Source of the DNA: Casuarius casuarius
Lineage: Eukaryota > Chordata > Aves > Casuariiformes > Casuariidae
DNA: 64,000 bases
Direction of reading: 5' to 3'
NCBI GenBank assembly: GCA_003342895.1
Contig: PTFA01000042.1
Location: forward strand, 3,785,423-3,849,422
Below the pieces are notes generated by a model, which worked only from the letters and a program-made list of their open reading frames with translations, did no database searches and was not told the DNA's origin. Made by a program: the position numbers and the translations under genes. Positions 25,207 to 37,550 of the stretch are shown here, piece by piece. Numbering within the stretch: position 1 is the stretch's first letter; each line of letters begins with the position of its first letter.

Positions 25207-25254
<48 letters not shown>
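25207..25254. repeat. A48 homopolymer
   Basis: Forty-eight uninterrupted A, the longest homopolymer in the window. The upstream 300 bases do not resemble a known SINE or a spliced cDNA, and I see no flanking target-site duplication. A poly(A) tail of a processed retrocopy is therefore not supported. It may be a simple repeat. Confidence 0.9.
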
Positions 25255-25256
<2 letters not shown>

Positions 25257-27200
25257 ATTGGGGAGGGGAGGTCTCTTCCCAGGCCTGCCCTCTGAGAAAA
25301 AAATTTAAAGCATTTGGTATAACTTGAAACTTTTGGGTTTTTATTCTGTGCAGATAATACACAAGTTAGGGAGGATGAGGGAAGAAATGTAGTTTATACT
25401 TGTGAATTTGCTTAAAATAGGAAACTGATTTCACACTTGAGATGAAATAGTAAAATATTTAGATCTTTTTAGAAGATTCTCTGGATACGATGTCTGTAGT
25501 CTATCAACATGGAAGTGTATTTGAGTATCAGTATATAATAAATAAATGGAAGAATGGCAAGTGGCAGAATAAATACTCCATAACACCGAAGTTACCACTA
25601 CATTATGATTTCTAGAAATCCAGTGGAGCTGAAAAAATGGAAATGGGTGGAAGTGACCTTGAACTAAATACACAGAATAAAATGTGCTCTAGAATGCGTA
25701 ATGACTCCCCTCCCTTCCCCCCCAAAAGCCAAATACGAGAAGTTTAAAATTCACTCAAGAAGCATAAAAAAGCATAATTCAATATGAATAATAAATATCT
25801 TTCAAATCTTGTCTTCAAGAATTATTTGCAGCACAAAGCCCAAATCTATGTGTGCTTTATAAGTGAATGCTGTGGAAGGAACAGGAGTGTAAGGTAAGTC
25901 AACTTCTGTTGTTTTATCATGCCTGATTTATAGCCTGAATAGTATCTTAGCGAGGTAAAGTCATTGTTAAGCTGGCTGATATTTTGAAAGCACAGTTATT
26001 TTGATAGATGGAAAGTACAGTAATAGTGAAAAGTTGTTATTGTTTCACATTCAGAACCTCTGCTTTACCTACTAAGAAATGTCCTATCCTGGGGTTGTTG
26101 ACTCTCCCATCACCATATGGGGAAGTTGTGCTCTGATTCACATCTATATTAAATATCTGAAGTAGGTGGTATAAATTTTGCTTCAATTCAAATCTGCAAA
26201 AGACCTAAGTCCCAGAAACCCCTTACGCCTGCCAGGAAAGGTTTCTGAGTGCAAACAGAATCCATCATCCATCCTGTCAGGGCTGGGCAGCTCTGTACCT
26301 GTCTCACAGCGAAGCTGGAGTGAGATAAAATGACTTGGCATTGCTCCACCTATATGTCCTAGGAAGGTTGCTTTGGCAGATATATTTGGAGCACATCAGG
26401 CCCAAACCTTACGGGAATCAGTTCCCTAGGAGACACAGTAGCTACTTCCTTTCAGAAACATAAGCAAAAGACATGGTGATACACCTTTGCAGCTGAGTGC
26501 TGAAAGTGCTTGTCCAGGATGCAAGAAACTTGAAATCTGTGCCTTTCTCAGCCTCAGAGGTTTTGCACCTATACCTGCCATGTAGCAAGGGACGCCTTCG
26601 TGTACCAGAATTAGATATGTGAAGTCAGAGCCTGTCTTGAAGTTACCTTCAAACCATCCATCTCGCATTTTCACAAGCCTATCGGTCCACCTAGTTCAGC
26701 AGCTGCTCGCTGGGGACCCTTCTCTGACACCCCTCCTGCTTCCTCTGCATGGTGGATGTGCAGACCTCTAACGCAGGGCTCTGCAATTCGCCCTGCAGAT
26801 GGGGCAAGTGCAGGTACCTCTAACTTGCACAAAGGCCTGTCATAAAACCAGGTATGTGACTGTCATCACTGAAGTTAAATTTATTGGGATAGCTCACATC
26901 AGTGACAATGCCTATAGTTTTGTAGGACAAAGTTCTAGATCAGAACTGTCGTATGCTTCTAAGAGAATTTTTGCATTTTTGTGATGATAAATTTTAAAAA
27001 TTATTTCAAAATAATTTTAATACTGTCAAGATGGTATTTATTGCTAAATAGCCAGAAGCTGAAGCATTTGCAGAAGGTCAGATTCTCACCTGCTACAAAT
27101 TTGAGCTGCTCCATTAAAGGCAATATGTCTGTGTCTGCTATCACCAGCTGAAAGATTTGGTTTGGAAACTGTGGAGGAAGAAACCTTAAGTATGCTGTTT

Positions 27201-27250
27201 AAAAAAAAAAAAAAAAAAAAAAGAGAGAGAGAGAGATTGGGAGAGAGAGG
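27201..27250. repeat. A22 run followed by GA microsatellite
   Basis: Twenty-two A followed by seven GA units, TTGG, and more GA units. Simple repeat. Confidence 0.9.
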
Positions 27251-30200
27251 ATTGCATAACAGTGTGCATGAAAGTATCTCTGTGGCATTTCTATCCATTG
27301 AAGAAGAACGAAATGAGCACTGCAAGGGATTACCGCAAGCTCTCATTTATCTCTCAAAATTCTTTTGCTCCTGAAAATCACAAGATACTCTGAGAAAAAG
27401 ACCTCAAAATATATTAGTGAAATATATAGAGATGTAATGGATCTTGATTATGTAGTCAATTATATAAAAATATTACATTATTCATGTTCCTTAAATGTGA
27501 TTTGCCAACAATATGCCTGTAGGGCCTTGATATTTCCAAGTACAATGTTTAGAACTAGGAGATGAAGTTTTCAAGATAGGATATTTACTCTAATAATGAA
27601 CACACCACTCAGTATATACGGCTTGAAAATCCATTGTTAATTAACAGCATTCAATTCTTAATTGTCTTTTTACCAGTTCAGTTGAAATCATTTGACACAA
27701 AATACATTGTTAAACTGCTTAATCAATCATTGTAGAAAAATAGAGGTGTTTGATAGGGACATTCTAGTACAAAGTTTATGTGAAGCTTCCTGTTGAAAGC
27801 TCTGGAGGCTTCTATTTTTTTTTAACCTTATGTTACAAAACTGAGATTTCATAAACTTTACAGTCCGTACTACATTAATACTAAAGACAATAAAATACAG
27901 GGGGGAGAGAGAAAGAAAGAGACAAACACACACACCTTAAGCTTTAAGTGCCCTATTCACAAAAATATAGCTTACACATGCACATGCCCCAGTGGCGTAA
28001 AGTCTATTTTTTTGTGCTAAAGGACACAAAAAAGTTTAGTTAGGGCCCTGAGCTGCTGTTTTCATTAACACCGACTTCTGTTAAACTGCAGCAATGGATT
28101 ATAGAGTGGACCAGGAAATGACAAGAGCAAAAAGGATATTTATCCTCAGAGGAACGTTTTGCTTTCAGCTCCTGCACTTTTTGCTAGGACAACAGACTGG
28201 CACAGTGGGCCGCTCCGCTCCTGGCCGAGCGTTGCCCATGGGCTCTCTGGTATAAGGCTCTGTCATCCCGAGGAGCTCTGGAGCGACCCTTCCCTTAAAA
28301 AGTGCTCCTCACTCCTTTGGGTCTCATGAGTAGCCTCATGGATGTGTTGTGGTGCATGAACTGGACTCTGATGCTGTGGCGGAAGACCAAGAACACCAGG
28401 CTATTTTCAAAGGTCTGTAGCCAAACGAGCTTCATTTCACAAAAGTGAAGTGTAAGTAACCTTTACTTCGTTGCTAAAATCAGCCATCCAGGTGGAGGGA
28501 ACCAAAATCCATATTCTGCACCATTACTTACACCGTGCTGCTCTGCGAAAGCCTTTTAGAAAAGTGTATGGAGCTGAGGCAGAAGACACCTTTCAGCCAG
28601 TTCGATCTGTCAGGCCCTGGTGTGCAAACCCTTTTCCCTCCACCCTGTGCTTTCCACCTTGATATTCAGCACAGCTAGAGGACCTGCAAAAACCCCACTG
28701 ATTAGCCACACTCGGTGAAAATTAGCAAGGGGCTGTTGTTTCGGCAAAAAATAGAAAATAGGTGTGAAATTCATGTGAAAGCTATATCACAGTGCAAAAC
28801 TTCCACCTGCCCACCAAGTGTCTCCTGAGTTCTTTTTTTTTTCCCTCTTCTATTTTAATGGAAATGTTTCTGTACAAAAAACATCAGATCCTCTTCAGTG
28901 TATTCTTCCTTTCCAGAATAGGCAGGCATAAAACAAAATTAAGGCTGCAGCTTGTTTTCCTTTGCTGACAGAAATGTTGTTCCTCGTGGGCCCACTGTGA
29001 AAAGCCCACAGTGAGCAATGCAATCTCTTTTGAGCAGGTAGTATTTTATGTGTGCTGGGCCTGACCGAGCAGTCCTTAGCACTGGGAAATGCTGTGCTGT
29101 GTGAGCAGCCCTGTACAGAGCACGGTCGTGAAATTATTACAATACAAATCCGCTCCCCTACTAATGTGAGTTTTGCAGTGTAGCTATGTAAGCTATCACT
29201 GTCCTGTTAATTTTAAAGTTGTTAGGTCAGGATTTACAGGATTTACAATGATTTACAACAGCCAAGGAGCTAACCTAAGGTAAAGAAAATATTTAGGGAA
29301 CCACTCTCCTGAGTAAAGATGGCAGGAACCACGTGTTTAGCTGAGAAACCTGGCTGGAGCATACCCAGGGATGTCATGTGTTTTGCGACTCTTCAGGGCC
29401 AACAAAGTACCAGTGTTGCTAACAAATGAATTTCACTGATTACAGCTTCAGGTGAAATTCAGCTATTTCTTTCCCAGTGGAGTAGATATAGTCTACTTAC
29501 TGTGATACAATATTCAGTTTTCAATGGCTTGTGTTGTTTATGTAGCAAACTACACACTTTTAACCCAACGGTTTGGGTGAGGAGAAGGGAGAAGTTTCCT
29601 TAGATATTGCACGTAAAGGATAAGACCTCAACATGAAACATGCTTATTATGTTAAGAGTGCACAGGACCTTCTTGTTTGCCATGAGTTTGCTGCAGTCTA
29701 AATTTAGGTTGAACTGCCAAAGAAATGACTAGGAATGGTTTACCTTATTTGTAAACAATTTCACAGTATATCAGTAGTTATGTTATAATTTCTCTACCCT
29801 GCCCTCTCCCAGACTTATGGCTTTTTAGAGTCAGTAAAATGATCTGTTTGGGAAACAGTGAGGTACTCTAAATAGCTGCCAGTCTGGTACACTGAAGAAA
29901 ATGTCATGCACTAGAAGAGCCATAGATATAAGGGGAAAAAAAATCAATATTACACTCCAAATACTAGAACAGAAATGCCTACTTACTGGGTAGTTTGTTT
30001 TTGCATCCCAATATTTCTAGAATTCTGTTTCTAAACCTACATTAATTACACATCTATGTACATTATTTAGAAATTCTTTACTACAGTACTTTTGTACATG
30101 CTGTCTTTATTACTAAATGTAAAGAGAAAGTAATTACATAAGGCATATGTACAGTATCTTGTTGGGTTGCAGAACCCTCTGCTCACCTTCGCCTTAAAGC

Positions 30201-30535
30201 TGCAATGTCCATTTTACGGAGGCTTGTGATCCCGTTTATGAAACTGTCTTGAAATTTATAAAAGCTGGAGCCAAGGCCCATTGCTTTGATGAACATGAAT
30301 GAGTCTTTCCTTTTAATATCCCAATTATATATCCCGCTTGCTTTTATTTGTTCATTTGAACAAATCTGGAGGTTTGAGCTCAGGTATGGACAGAAGTCGT
30401 CAGTAGCTGTTAGCAAGGTGGGGACCAGAGATTCCATCGTAAGTAATGGGTATTGCAGCTTTAACGTGCATCTTTGCTTAGTCTATGGATCTCTTGGTTT
30501 TAAATTGGGCAGGTAGATACTTCGCGTCTTAAATA

Positions 30536-30657
30536 TTTATTTTGCCAGAATTGAGAATTACAAGGAAGAAAAAAGTGTGTGTGAGGGACAGAAAGAAAAG
30601 GGTAGCAAAGAGGGAGAAGAGAAAGAAGGTTGCGTGGCCCTTATCCCTCTGGTCTTT
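30536..30657 (-). other. KCNJ6: Start of the KCNJ6 3' UTR with a proximal AATAAA candidate
   Basis: The stop codon occupies 30658-30660, and the 3' UTR begins just below it on the minus strand. The first canonical AATAAA hexamer is at 30541-30536, about 117 bases after the stop. No strong GU-rich element follows it, so its use is doubtful. Another AATAAA lies at 30111-30106. Human KCNJ6 is known for a 3' UTR many kilobases long, so the real transcript may run far to the left in this window. The true end is not determinable from sequence alone. Confidence 0.5.
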
Positions 30658-31038
<381 letters not shown>

Positions 31039-34000
31039 CTAAATACTTTTTCATATAGCCAGAGAAGCGCATGTAAAAAGGCACATGCCAGAAAAGTAAT
31101 AGGTTTGACATCACATGAGGTTGAGCTTAGAATGTAATTTTACAACGTGTAACTTATTTGATGCCTTTTCCTTCTATGTCTGTGTATGATAACATGTGGC
31201 AAGTCAGTGAGCAAAGTCTTAACATTTCTTTATTAAATGCAGTTCTTCTTCCTGTATTTCATCAGGGAGTAATTTGCCTGCTGATGAACCTCAGATTGCT
31301 TGTTGAGAATGTATGTGACTTGTGTTGCGTCATCCTTTTGTTGCCTGGTGGATGATTTGTGCAACGAACCCACGTTCAGCAACTGTCCAGGCTAACCGAA
31401 GGACTTGTGGGGACCTTCTCTCTGTTTGAGCTAACCCTTGAGCCTGTAGTCCCCAGATGGACTTTGCTGCCGTACGGGCTGGAGCTTTCTTTTAGTTAAG
31501 CTAATTCGAGGTTTGGGCTGATGACCAATGCACAAACATGAGTGAAACTCCCAGGACTTGTTGTGATAGTGTGGGGCATTGACTTCAGATGGCTGGGACT
31601 CACTTCCTTGTTGCCTTCTTCTACAGCTCTGCTGAACCTCACTCTGTGAACTGCTATAGGGAAAAAAAAAACCTGTAAGATACTATATCTTAAGAGACAT
31701 AGAGAGGGGCAGCCATTCCATGTTCAATCCAGCATCTCCTCCGAATGAATAAATGCCCGGCCATAGTGGGGAGCCATGACTTGGAGAACCTCTCCCATCT
31801 CAAATAGGCAGCTCAGGGAAGCACTGTAATAAGAGATTAATGCTCAGCGGTGGAAGGGGGAAACCCAGCAGACCAAAAAAAGTCAGGAGTAGTGGACTGA
31901 AGAGGCAAAATGGGTTTATGTGGAGAGGATGTAATGGTTTTCCTTTTATTATTTTCACATTATTAGCTACATGTTACTAAGCAAAGCTCAGCCAACTAGT
32001 ATATGTCAAGTACTTAATAAATTATCATATATAACCCCTGACAAATCTGCCACACAGCAGTTATTTAGGAGGTAGTCATAAGCAATAAAAAACCCCTTTA
32101 ATTTTGGCGACACAAATGGCAACCCGTAGCAATGCACATTGTCTCTCCGTGGCTGCTGGCATCATGTGAAGTCACAGTTTCAGGAAGTGAAAATAATGAT
32201 AGTTTAACATCTCTGATCTTTTTCAGGGATGTGCAAACTGCTTTAGATACTTCTGTCCTCCTTTTCTTGGGCCTTCTCTCCAAGCTCAGACATCTTGTTT
32301 CTTACAGGTGCAAACTGCTACTTCTTGGTAATCTACCTTTGCTTATACCGTTTTGTTTAGAAAGACATTTACCAGCTGTTAGCACCCCATGGTACTCCAG
32401 CACTTTCTTTCCACTTATATCTGAAAGTGGCTGCAGCACTTCAGGCACTGCGGTGTGGTGGCTGGCAGGGAGAAAGCTTTCTCGTGGAAACTGCTGTGCT
32501 TTTGCTACCAGCCTCATCATCTCCCACTTAAAACCAGACAAAAAAGTGAAAGTATTTTTACTGTGCTTTGTAATTTTAATTTCTCTTCCTTCTCTCCTAA
32601 TGGAAATACTCAAGCCTCTGTTTTTCTCAGTTTTGCAAGGCAGGGCATGTTTGCATTTCACTCCTCATGTAATACACAAATGGAAATGTAAAGATCTTAC
32701 CATTTTTCTGTTCATGTCACAGATATTGTGAAGAGAGGAAGGACACTGGAAATCTTATGACAAAATCATCTCTTGGAGCTTTCCTCTGCAATTTTTAGTC
32801 TAAAGGAGATCTTCTTTCCCACAAAATGACAGAGGCAGAGGAACTTTAGTACTCATGGAGCACTATGCATGTGCCAAATATGCTGGATGTGCAGCAGCTT
32901 CCATAAAAAGGGTCCTTTGCTCTGCAGATCCACGGCAGACCCAGAAAGCGGGTGCAGGATTTGACAGGATCTCCCTGCCCCAGAGACGGAGGTGCCACTG
33001 GGCTGGAGCCAGAGAGGGCAGCTGGTGGTCAGTGCTGGTCACCGTGTCCCCCCTGCTGCCTTAGATGTCCCTCTGCACTGATGTCCCCCTTGGTGGCACG
33101 CTGAGACCAGCCACCCCTGGATGGGTTACCCCAAAGGAGCGTGCCATTCCTTACATTCATGTGTTTCAAATCCCTTTTTTTACTGCACAAATTTAACTTT
33201 GCAGTGAGGGAGAAATTGGGAGTTTTCATTACCAAGGCAATAAGATTAAGCTTAAAAATATTGAAATCCCTTTGAAACAGTATTATCTTGCTGTGCTCAG
33301 ACTAAGCACTCAGTGTTCCTGTTGCTTTGGTTAGGAAAAGTTTGTTTGACAGGTGGCAAAGAGGGGGATAATTTTCTGCAGAAGTCGAGAAGATCAATTG
33401 AATTATGTTTGAGTTAGAGCTCATTTAAAAAAAAAATAATTTGAAATGTTGGCCCGTCTCAGTTTTTAATTTAAGCTCCCACTCAACAATGATTTATTAA
33501 TACCTGTTTATTTTCCACAGTTAGATACAATCCTTTCAGAACTAGAATGGAAAATGCAGGATTTTTGAAGTGGGTAAACTGAAATTAAACAAAAGACTTT
33601 ATCTGGTGACGGGTGTGCGTGAGAGTGAGAGAGAGACTTAATAATGCTCTCCAAAGGTTTGTGGTAGCTAACAGAGGAAAAATTTTTAAGTGGATCACCA
33701 GGATTCCAGCTTAAAATGTAGCAGAGTTGCAGAGACCCTTAAAGCGGTTGCCAGTGACGCTTCTCAGATCTGGAAGGAGAACAGACATGTCTGTGCAGTT
33801 CTGTGTCGTATGGATTTACCAGCTTGCGCCTGTGTTGGCTCAGATCCCTGTGCTCGAGAGTCAGCAGAGTTCCTGGACTTCTCTGCATGTACACCCTCAC
33901 TGTACATCATGGTCTAAATTACACATGTTTTATATACTCCATGGTTGTACTTTCTCCTGCAAGAGGAAACGTGACTTTTATTATTCACTGTAAGTTCTAA

Positions 34001-34379
34001 ATATCCTTTTGGTTGAGAGGCGAGGCTGCGCTTTGAGTGAGCGAGTTTTAGGCTTCAGGTTTACAAGTGTTGCATGATTTATTCAGTAATTGCGTGGTTT
34101 ATATGTAGTCACATATCTATTGCACAGTGGCTTTAAAAACGATTGTGGTTTGCCATTTTGACTAGTGTCTCATTTTAATTGGATCCCTTCTGGGTAGACG
34201 AGAGCCAGGGGGCCTTTGGAGCTACTTAGCTGAACATTAATTGGATTTTTTTTTCAATCAGCAGGAATATTAAGACACTCAAATAATGCATTTTAAGTTA
34301 ATTAAAAACATAACAGGAATGACTTGTCCGTTTAAGAAAGTGCATCACGGTCAAGCAAAAACCTCGAGGCTTGGTTCTC

Positions 34380-34620
34380 GGGTCCTGTTAAATCCCCCTG
34401 GCTGTGAAGGGGGTGGAGTGAATTGAGTGCGACTGGTGGCGACGGAGGGAGAGCTCCTTCTGCGCGGGGCAGCTGCTCGCCAGCGGAGATCGCGGACAGG
34501 CAGCTCTGCAGCACCCTGCACCATCTGTCTCTGCTCCCTGGCACGGCAGAAAAGCAGAGGCAGGATTAGGTTGCACTGCAGTGGGCTTTAGCTTGCACCT
34601 GTTCACCTCGCCGCCTGCTG
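34380..34620. other. GC- and CpG-rich intronic patch
   Basis: This patch is much richer in G, C and CpG dinucleotides than its surroundings, for example GGCGACGG, TGCGCGGGG and ATCGCGGAC. No TATA box, first exon or 5' splice site could be assigned with confidence. It may be an intronic regulatory element or alternative promoter, or just a composition fluctuation. Confidence 0.25.
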
Positions 34621-35131
34621 TATTTTAAATACACCCTGGGCTGATGAGACCTCTGATGGTTTCCCGTAACTTCTGTTTCACTCTTCTAAACTCAAAGCAT
34701 TTTTAATGAGTGGTAATGAGCCTTTGTGCATGCTGTAGCTTTCTGTTGGGTCTTAACATAAAGTTAATGACAGTGTCCTGGTTTGTGTGTTTTATACTTA
34801 CACAGGCTACAGAGTCATGGCTGAGTGTTGTATAAGAAGCTGATTGCTAGGCAAGCCACCAAAGAAATTAAATTAATTGCCTTATTACTTCATTGTGGGT
34901 TTTTTTATTACGTTTCATGTTCAGTTATAGCTCTGCAGGCTGTAAGCAGAGTCGTAAAAGTTGTCACTTCTTCCTGAAGGAAGGACGCCATCATGGATAC
35001 CATTGGTATTGCTCCTTCATCCCCTGCTCCTGAGTCACGGCTATGCAGAGAGAGTTGCAAGCTGAATTTTGGTTCTTGTTATACTGGGGAAGGTGAAGTA
35101 AATTACAGCAGTGGGGTAAGGAAGAGACTTA

Positions 35132-35160
35132 TTTTTTTTTGTTTTGTTTTGTTTTTTTTG
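35132..35160. repeat. T-rich TTTTG microsatellite
   Basis: T runs punctuated by single G at five-base spacing in the middle. Simple repeat. Confidence 0.8.
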
Positions 35161-35271
35161 AAGTAGCCAAGCTAGTTTCAAGTATCTGAAATCAGCGGTT
35201 ATTTATTGTCTTTGGGTAGTCCTGCTACCATACAACCAGTGTATTTTAAAACTTTAATTAATCCTCTAATT

Positions 35272-35365
35272 TTCTTATTATTCCCATTCAACAGGTGAGG
35301 AGCTGAAGTGCACAGAGGCTCAAGCAATGCTGCAAAGTGAAGAGTGGTCTGGGAGTGGAGGCTAA
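35272..35365 (-). mobile_element. MIR-like SINE relic
   Basis: On the plus strand the words TTATTCCCATTCAACAGGTG, AGGAGCTGAAGTGCACAGAG and GCTCAAGCAATGCTGCAAAG follow the reverse complement of the MIR core ('CCATTTTACAGATGAGGAAACTGAGGCACAGAGAGG...'). The element therefore runs on the minus strand. Divergence is high. Confidence 0.7.
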
Positions 35366-35370
35366 GGCTG

Positions 35371-36040
35371 TTATGCCTCATGGTTCATGTGCTTTGTGCC
35401 CATGTTGAAGCCAAGGCATCGCTGCTGAGCTCCTGCCACAAGGTATCTGTGGTGTGGTGGGGATGCTGGGTGTCTGCCCATGGAAAGGGCTTGGTCACAG
35501 CTGTGATATAATGTCCAGTTTGCTTCAACAGGAGCTTGGGACCATGCTTTGGCTCCTAATGTATTTGACTCTCCCACTTGAGAGAGCTTTAGGCATGGGC
35601 TGAGGTGGTCCTGGAGGTTTCCAGCATGGTGAGGTGGCTCCACTAGTGAGCCCACAACCACATCTGCCACCAGCACAGATGTAACCTGCATGCCTTGATG
35701 GGGGCCATGCAGGAAACCTGCAGGGTGCCGAAAACAAGTCTCCCAACTTTGGTGGCCAAGCTTTCCTCTCAGTATGTAGCACTGCCGGTTTAGAAACTCC
35801 AAGTTGAGAAACCGAGAGAGTGAACAGAGCTGCAAGCCCACCAGTGCTCCCTCCGCCTGACTGCGGCACGGGCCCTATCCCAGTGCACCGCATCAGCAAT
35901 TTTTCCTGCAGCTGGAATGAAGCTTTCTCAAGCTTCATGTTGACACAATGCAGTCTGCAGAAATGACAAAATAATTCCCCTGAGCTGTTGCTGATGATGG
36001 CAGCAAGGTTACAACCCTGCTTTGACTGATTAGAGTTCAT
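35371..36040 (-). other. GC-richer intronic block with two overlapping open frames
   Basis: Two minus-strand frames are open for 171 codons (35525-36040) and 156 codons (35371-35841), overlapping by more than 300 bases in different frames. Neither matches a family I recognise, and the compositions (Ser, Gly, Pro, Cys, His) look like translated non-coding DNA. A perfect hairpin with 9-base arms (ATGAAGCTT, loop TCTC, AAGCTTCAT) sits at 35917-35938. The block directly abuts a MIR-like relic. It could be an unclassified old repeat or an intronic non-coding exon. Confidence 0.2.
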
Positions 36041-36359
36041 AACGAAGTTGATGCCACCTCCAGATTCATTACTGTTGAAAAGTAGCCCTGCGCAGTTATT
36101 CTCTGGTTGCAGTTTGTTCTTGCTGTCTAATGCTATTTAGGCTTATGCTCAGCACTGGCTTACAGTGCTATAGGGGTTTGGTGCGGTGACCCAGAGTGAC
36201 TTGATGCATTTCCTCACAGTGCACTTAATTTAAGATTTCATGCTAACTTACACAATAATATGTTGTGTCATATACCCTTACTGTTCGTTATTTCACTTTG
36301 TGATGGGAGCTGTCAGAAATAAAATGCTATGAAAAAGTTAAGAGAAAAAGGGTACTCCA

Positions 36360-36760
36360 GTATCATGGAACCAAATATGCAGCTGGGTTAAAATATAGTG
36401 ATTTTCACCTCTGGGTCAGCCGACACATAGGACATCGGGTTACGTATAGAGGAACACATCTGACACATAGGGTCAGGTTACGCATAGGGACAGCCTCAGT
36501 CAGCTTTTATCAGACAGATAAATCAGACAGATTTAGAGGTTTTGTTTAAAGGGGACATTCTCCCGGCAGCGAACAGAATGAGACAGACTTTCTGGTGTAC
36601 AAAACCGAACCAGATACCCCATAAGAACAACCCAATTTCTGCTGTTGCATAGGAAGTTCGCCTCACAGTTCATCACGGAGCGAGGACTTAGCGGTATGGG
36701 ACTTAAGCATCCACAGAAAATAATGGTGTCCCTGCTTGCGGGGTGAGTGCGGCTTCACTC
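36360..36760. repeat. CpG-enriched block with an internal 40-bp imperfect direct repeat; unclassified element?
   Basis: GACACATAGG ... GGTTACGTATAG at 36422-36449 recurs as GACACATAGG ... GGTTACGCATAG at 36462-36486, an offset of 40 bases. Nearby, CAGACAGATAAA and CAGACAGATTTA form a second small duplication near 36510-36535. The following 200 bases contain more CpG (TCCCGGC, ACCGAACC, AGTTCGCC, CACGGAGCGAGG, GTGCGG) than the flanks. This texture suggests an insertion of foreign or once-mobile sequence, but no LTR, transposase or SINE hallmark is recognised. Confidence 0.3.
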
Positions 36761-37439
36761 ATTTACAGGAGTAGAGAACTTGGTCTGGGGTTTCTGACTG
36801 GCAGCTGAGGCTCCCATGTGTGATGTTCCTGTTCCAGTACTTTCACCTTGTATTTCTTTGTAACATCCTTTGTTAGGTATCCCTGTAGGGATTTCAATCT
36901 ACTCTGTCAAAAGTTTGTTTTGTGTCTTAATGACCTTTTAAAAAACAAAAGGAAAAATGTATGAAATTCTCTACCCCATGTGATTAATTCCTACAGCCTC
37001 CATGTCAGCGCTCATGATGAAATTGTTTTGCTGTAGCAATTGTGAGCGAAGGGAAGGTGCTAACCCATAGTGTTAGAGCTAGCGTTTGGCTGGAGCATGT
37101 GTGAGAAGATGGGGCGGAAGAGGAATTTTACTTAACTACTGTGCTAATAACACTAATGTGGAGATGGTTAGATGAAGGTGCACCTAATCTCTTAAATTCC
37201 AGTATGGAGCTCGCAAAAGCACCAGTAACTTTCTAGATTTGTATCTGAGGATTGCTCTTGTGTTTGTTACGTCTCACCAAGCAGTGGGCTACACGGCAGA
37301 GTGATGGTCTCTGCCCAAAGGACCCTTTGGTCCTGCAGATGTATCAGCAAATGTATTTTGCACAAGGCATTTGATTCGTCAGTCTGCTAGTCTTACGTGT
37401 TAAGGAGAATGAGAAAGCAATGTGTGCCACCAAAAACAA

Positions 37440-37550
37440 GTGAAAGGTGAAGAGTCAAGAAGTCCTGATTTTAATCTTAGTTCTTCCTACAGATATGTTG
37501 TGTGGGCTTAGGCAAATTGCTTAGCTTTGCTAGGTCTTTTATTTGTGTGC
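37440..37550 (+). mobile_element. MIR-like SINE relic
   Basis: GAGTCAAGAAGTCCTGATTT, CTTAGTTCTTCCTACAGATA, TGTTGTGTGGGCTTAGGCAA and ATTGCTTAGC follow the MIR layout ('AGTCAGACAGACCTGGGTT ... GCTCTGCCACTTACTAGC TGTGTGACCTTGGGCAAGTCACTTAAC'). Plus-strand orientation, strongly diverged. Confidence 0.75.

Larger units (their letters stand above)
17650..30535 (-). other. Gene-free stretch, possible long KCNJ6 3' UTR or intergenic DNA
   Basis: No recognisable protein-coding exon was found on either strand. Open frames here are short (at most about 110 codons), contain low-complexity or homopolymer translations and match no family I know. The stretch holds several A or T runs, a GA microsatellite and a local duplication, listed separately. 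If the avian KCNJ6 transcript has a 3' UTR like the very long mammalian one, part of this stretch would be transcribed. That is inference from family knowledge, not something the bases show. Confidence 0.4.

Noticed and set aside
25120..25254. Poly(A) tail of a processed pseudogene
   Set aside because: No cDNA-like coding sequence, AATAAA signal or target-site duplication could be seen around the A48 run.
28664..28690. REST/RE1-like site starting TTCAGCAC
   Set aside because: Only the left half-site matches. The right half GGACAGCGCC is absent at any allowed spacing.
32132..32731. 199-codon plus-strand frame just upstream of the KCNJ6 exon
   Set aside because: No recognisable domain, hydrophobic composition typical of translated T-rich intron, an overlapping minus-strand frame of 119 codons, and no plausible splice sites.
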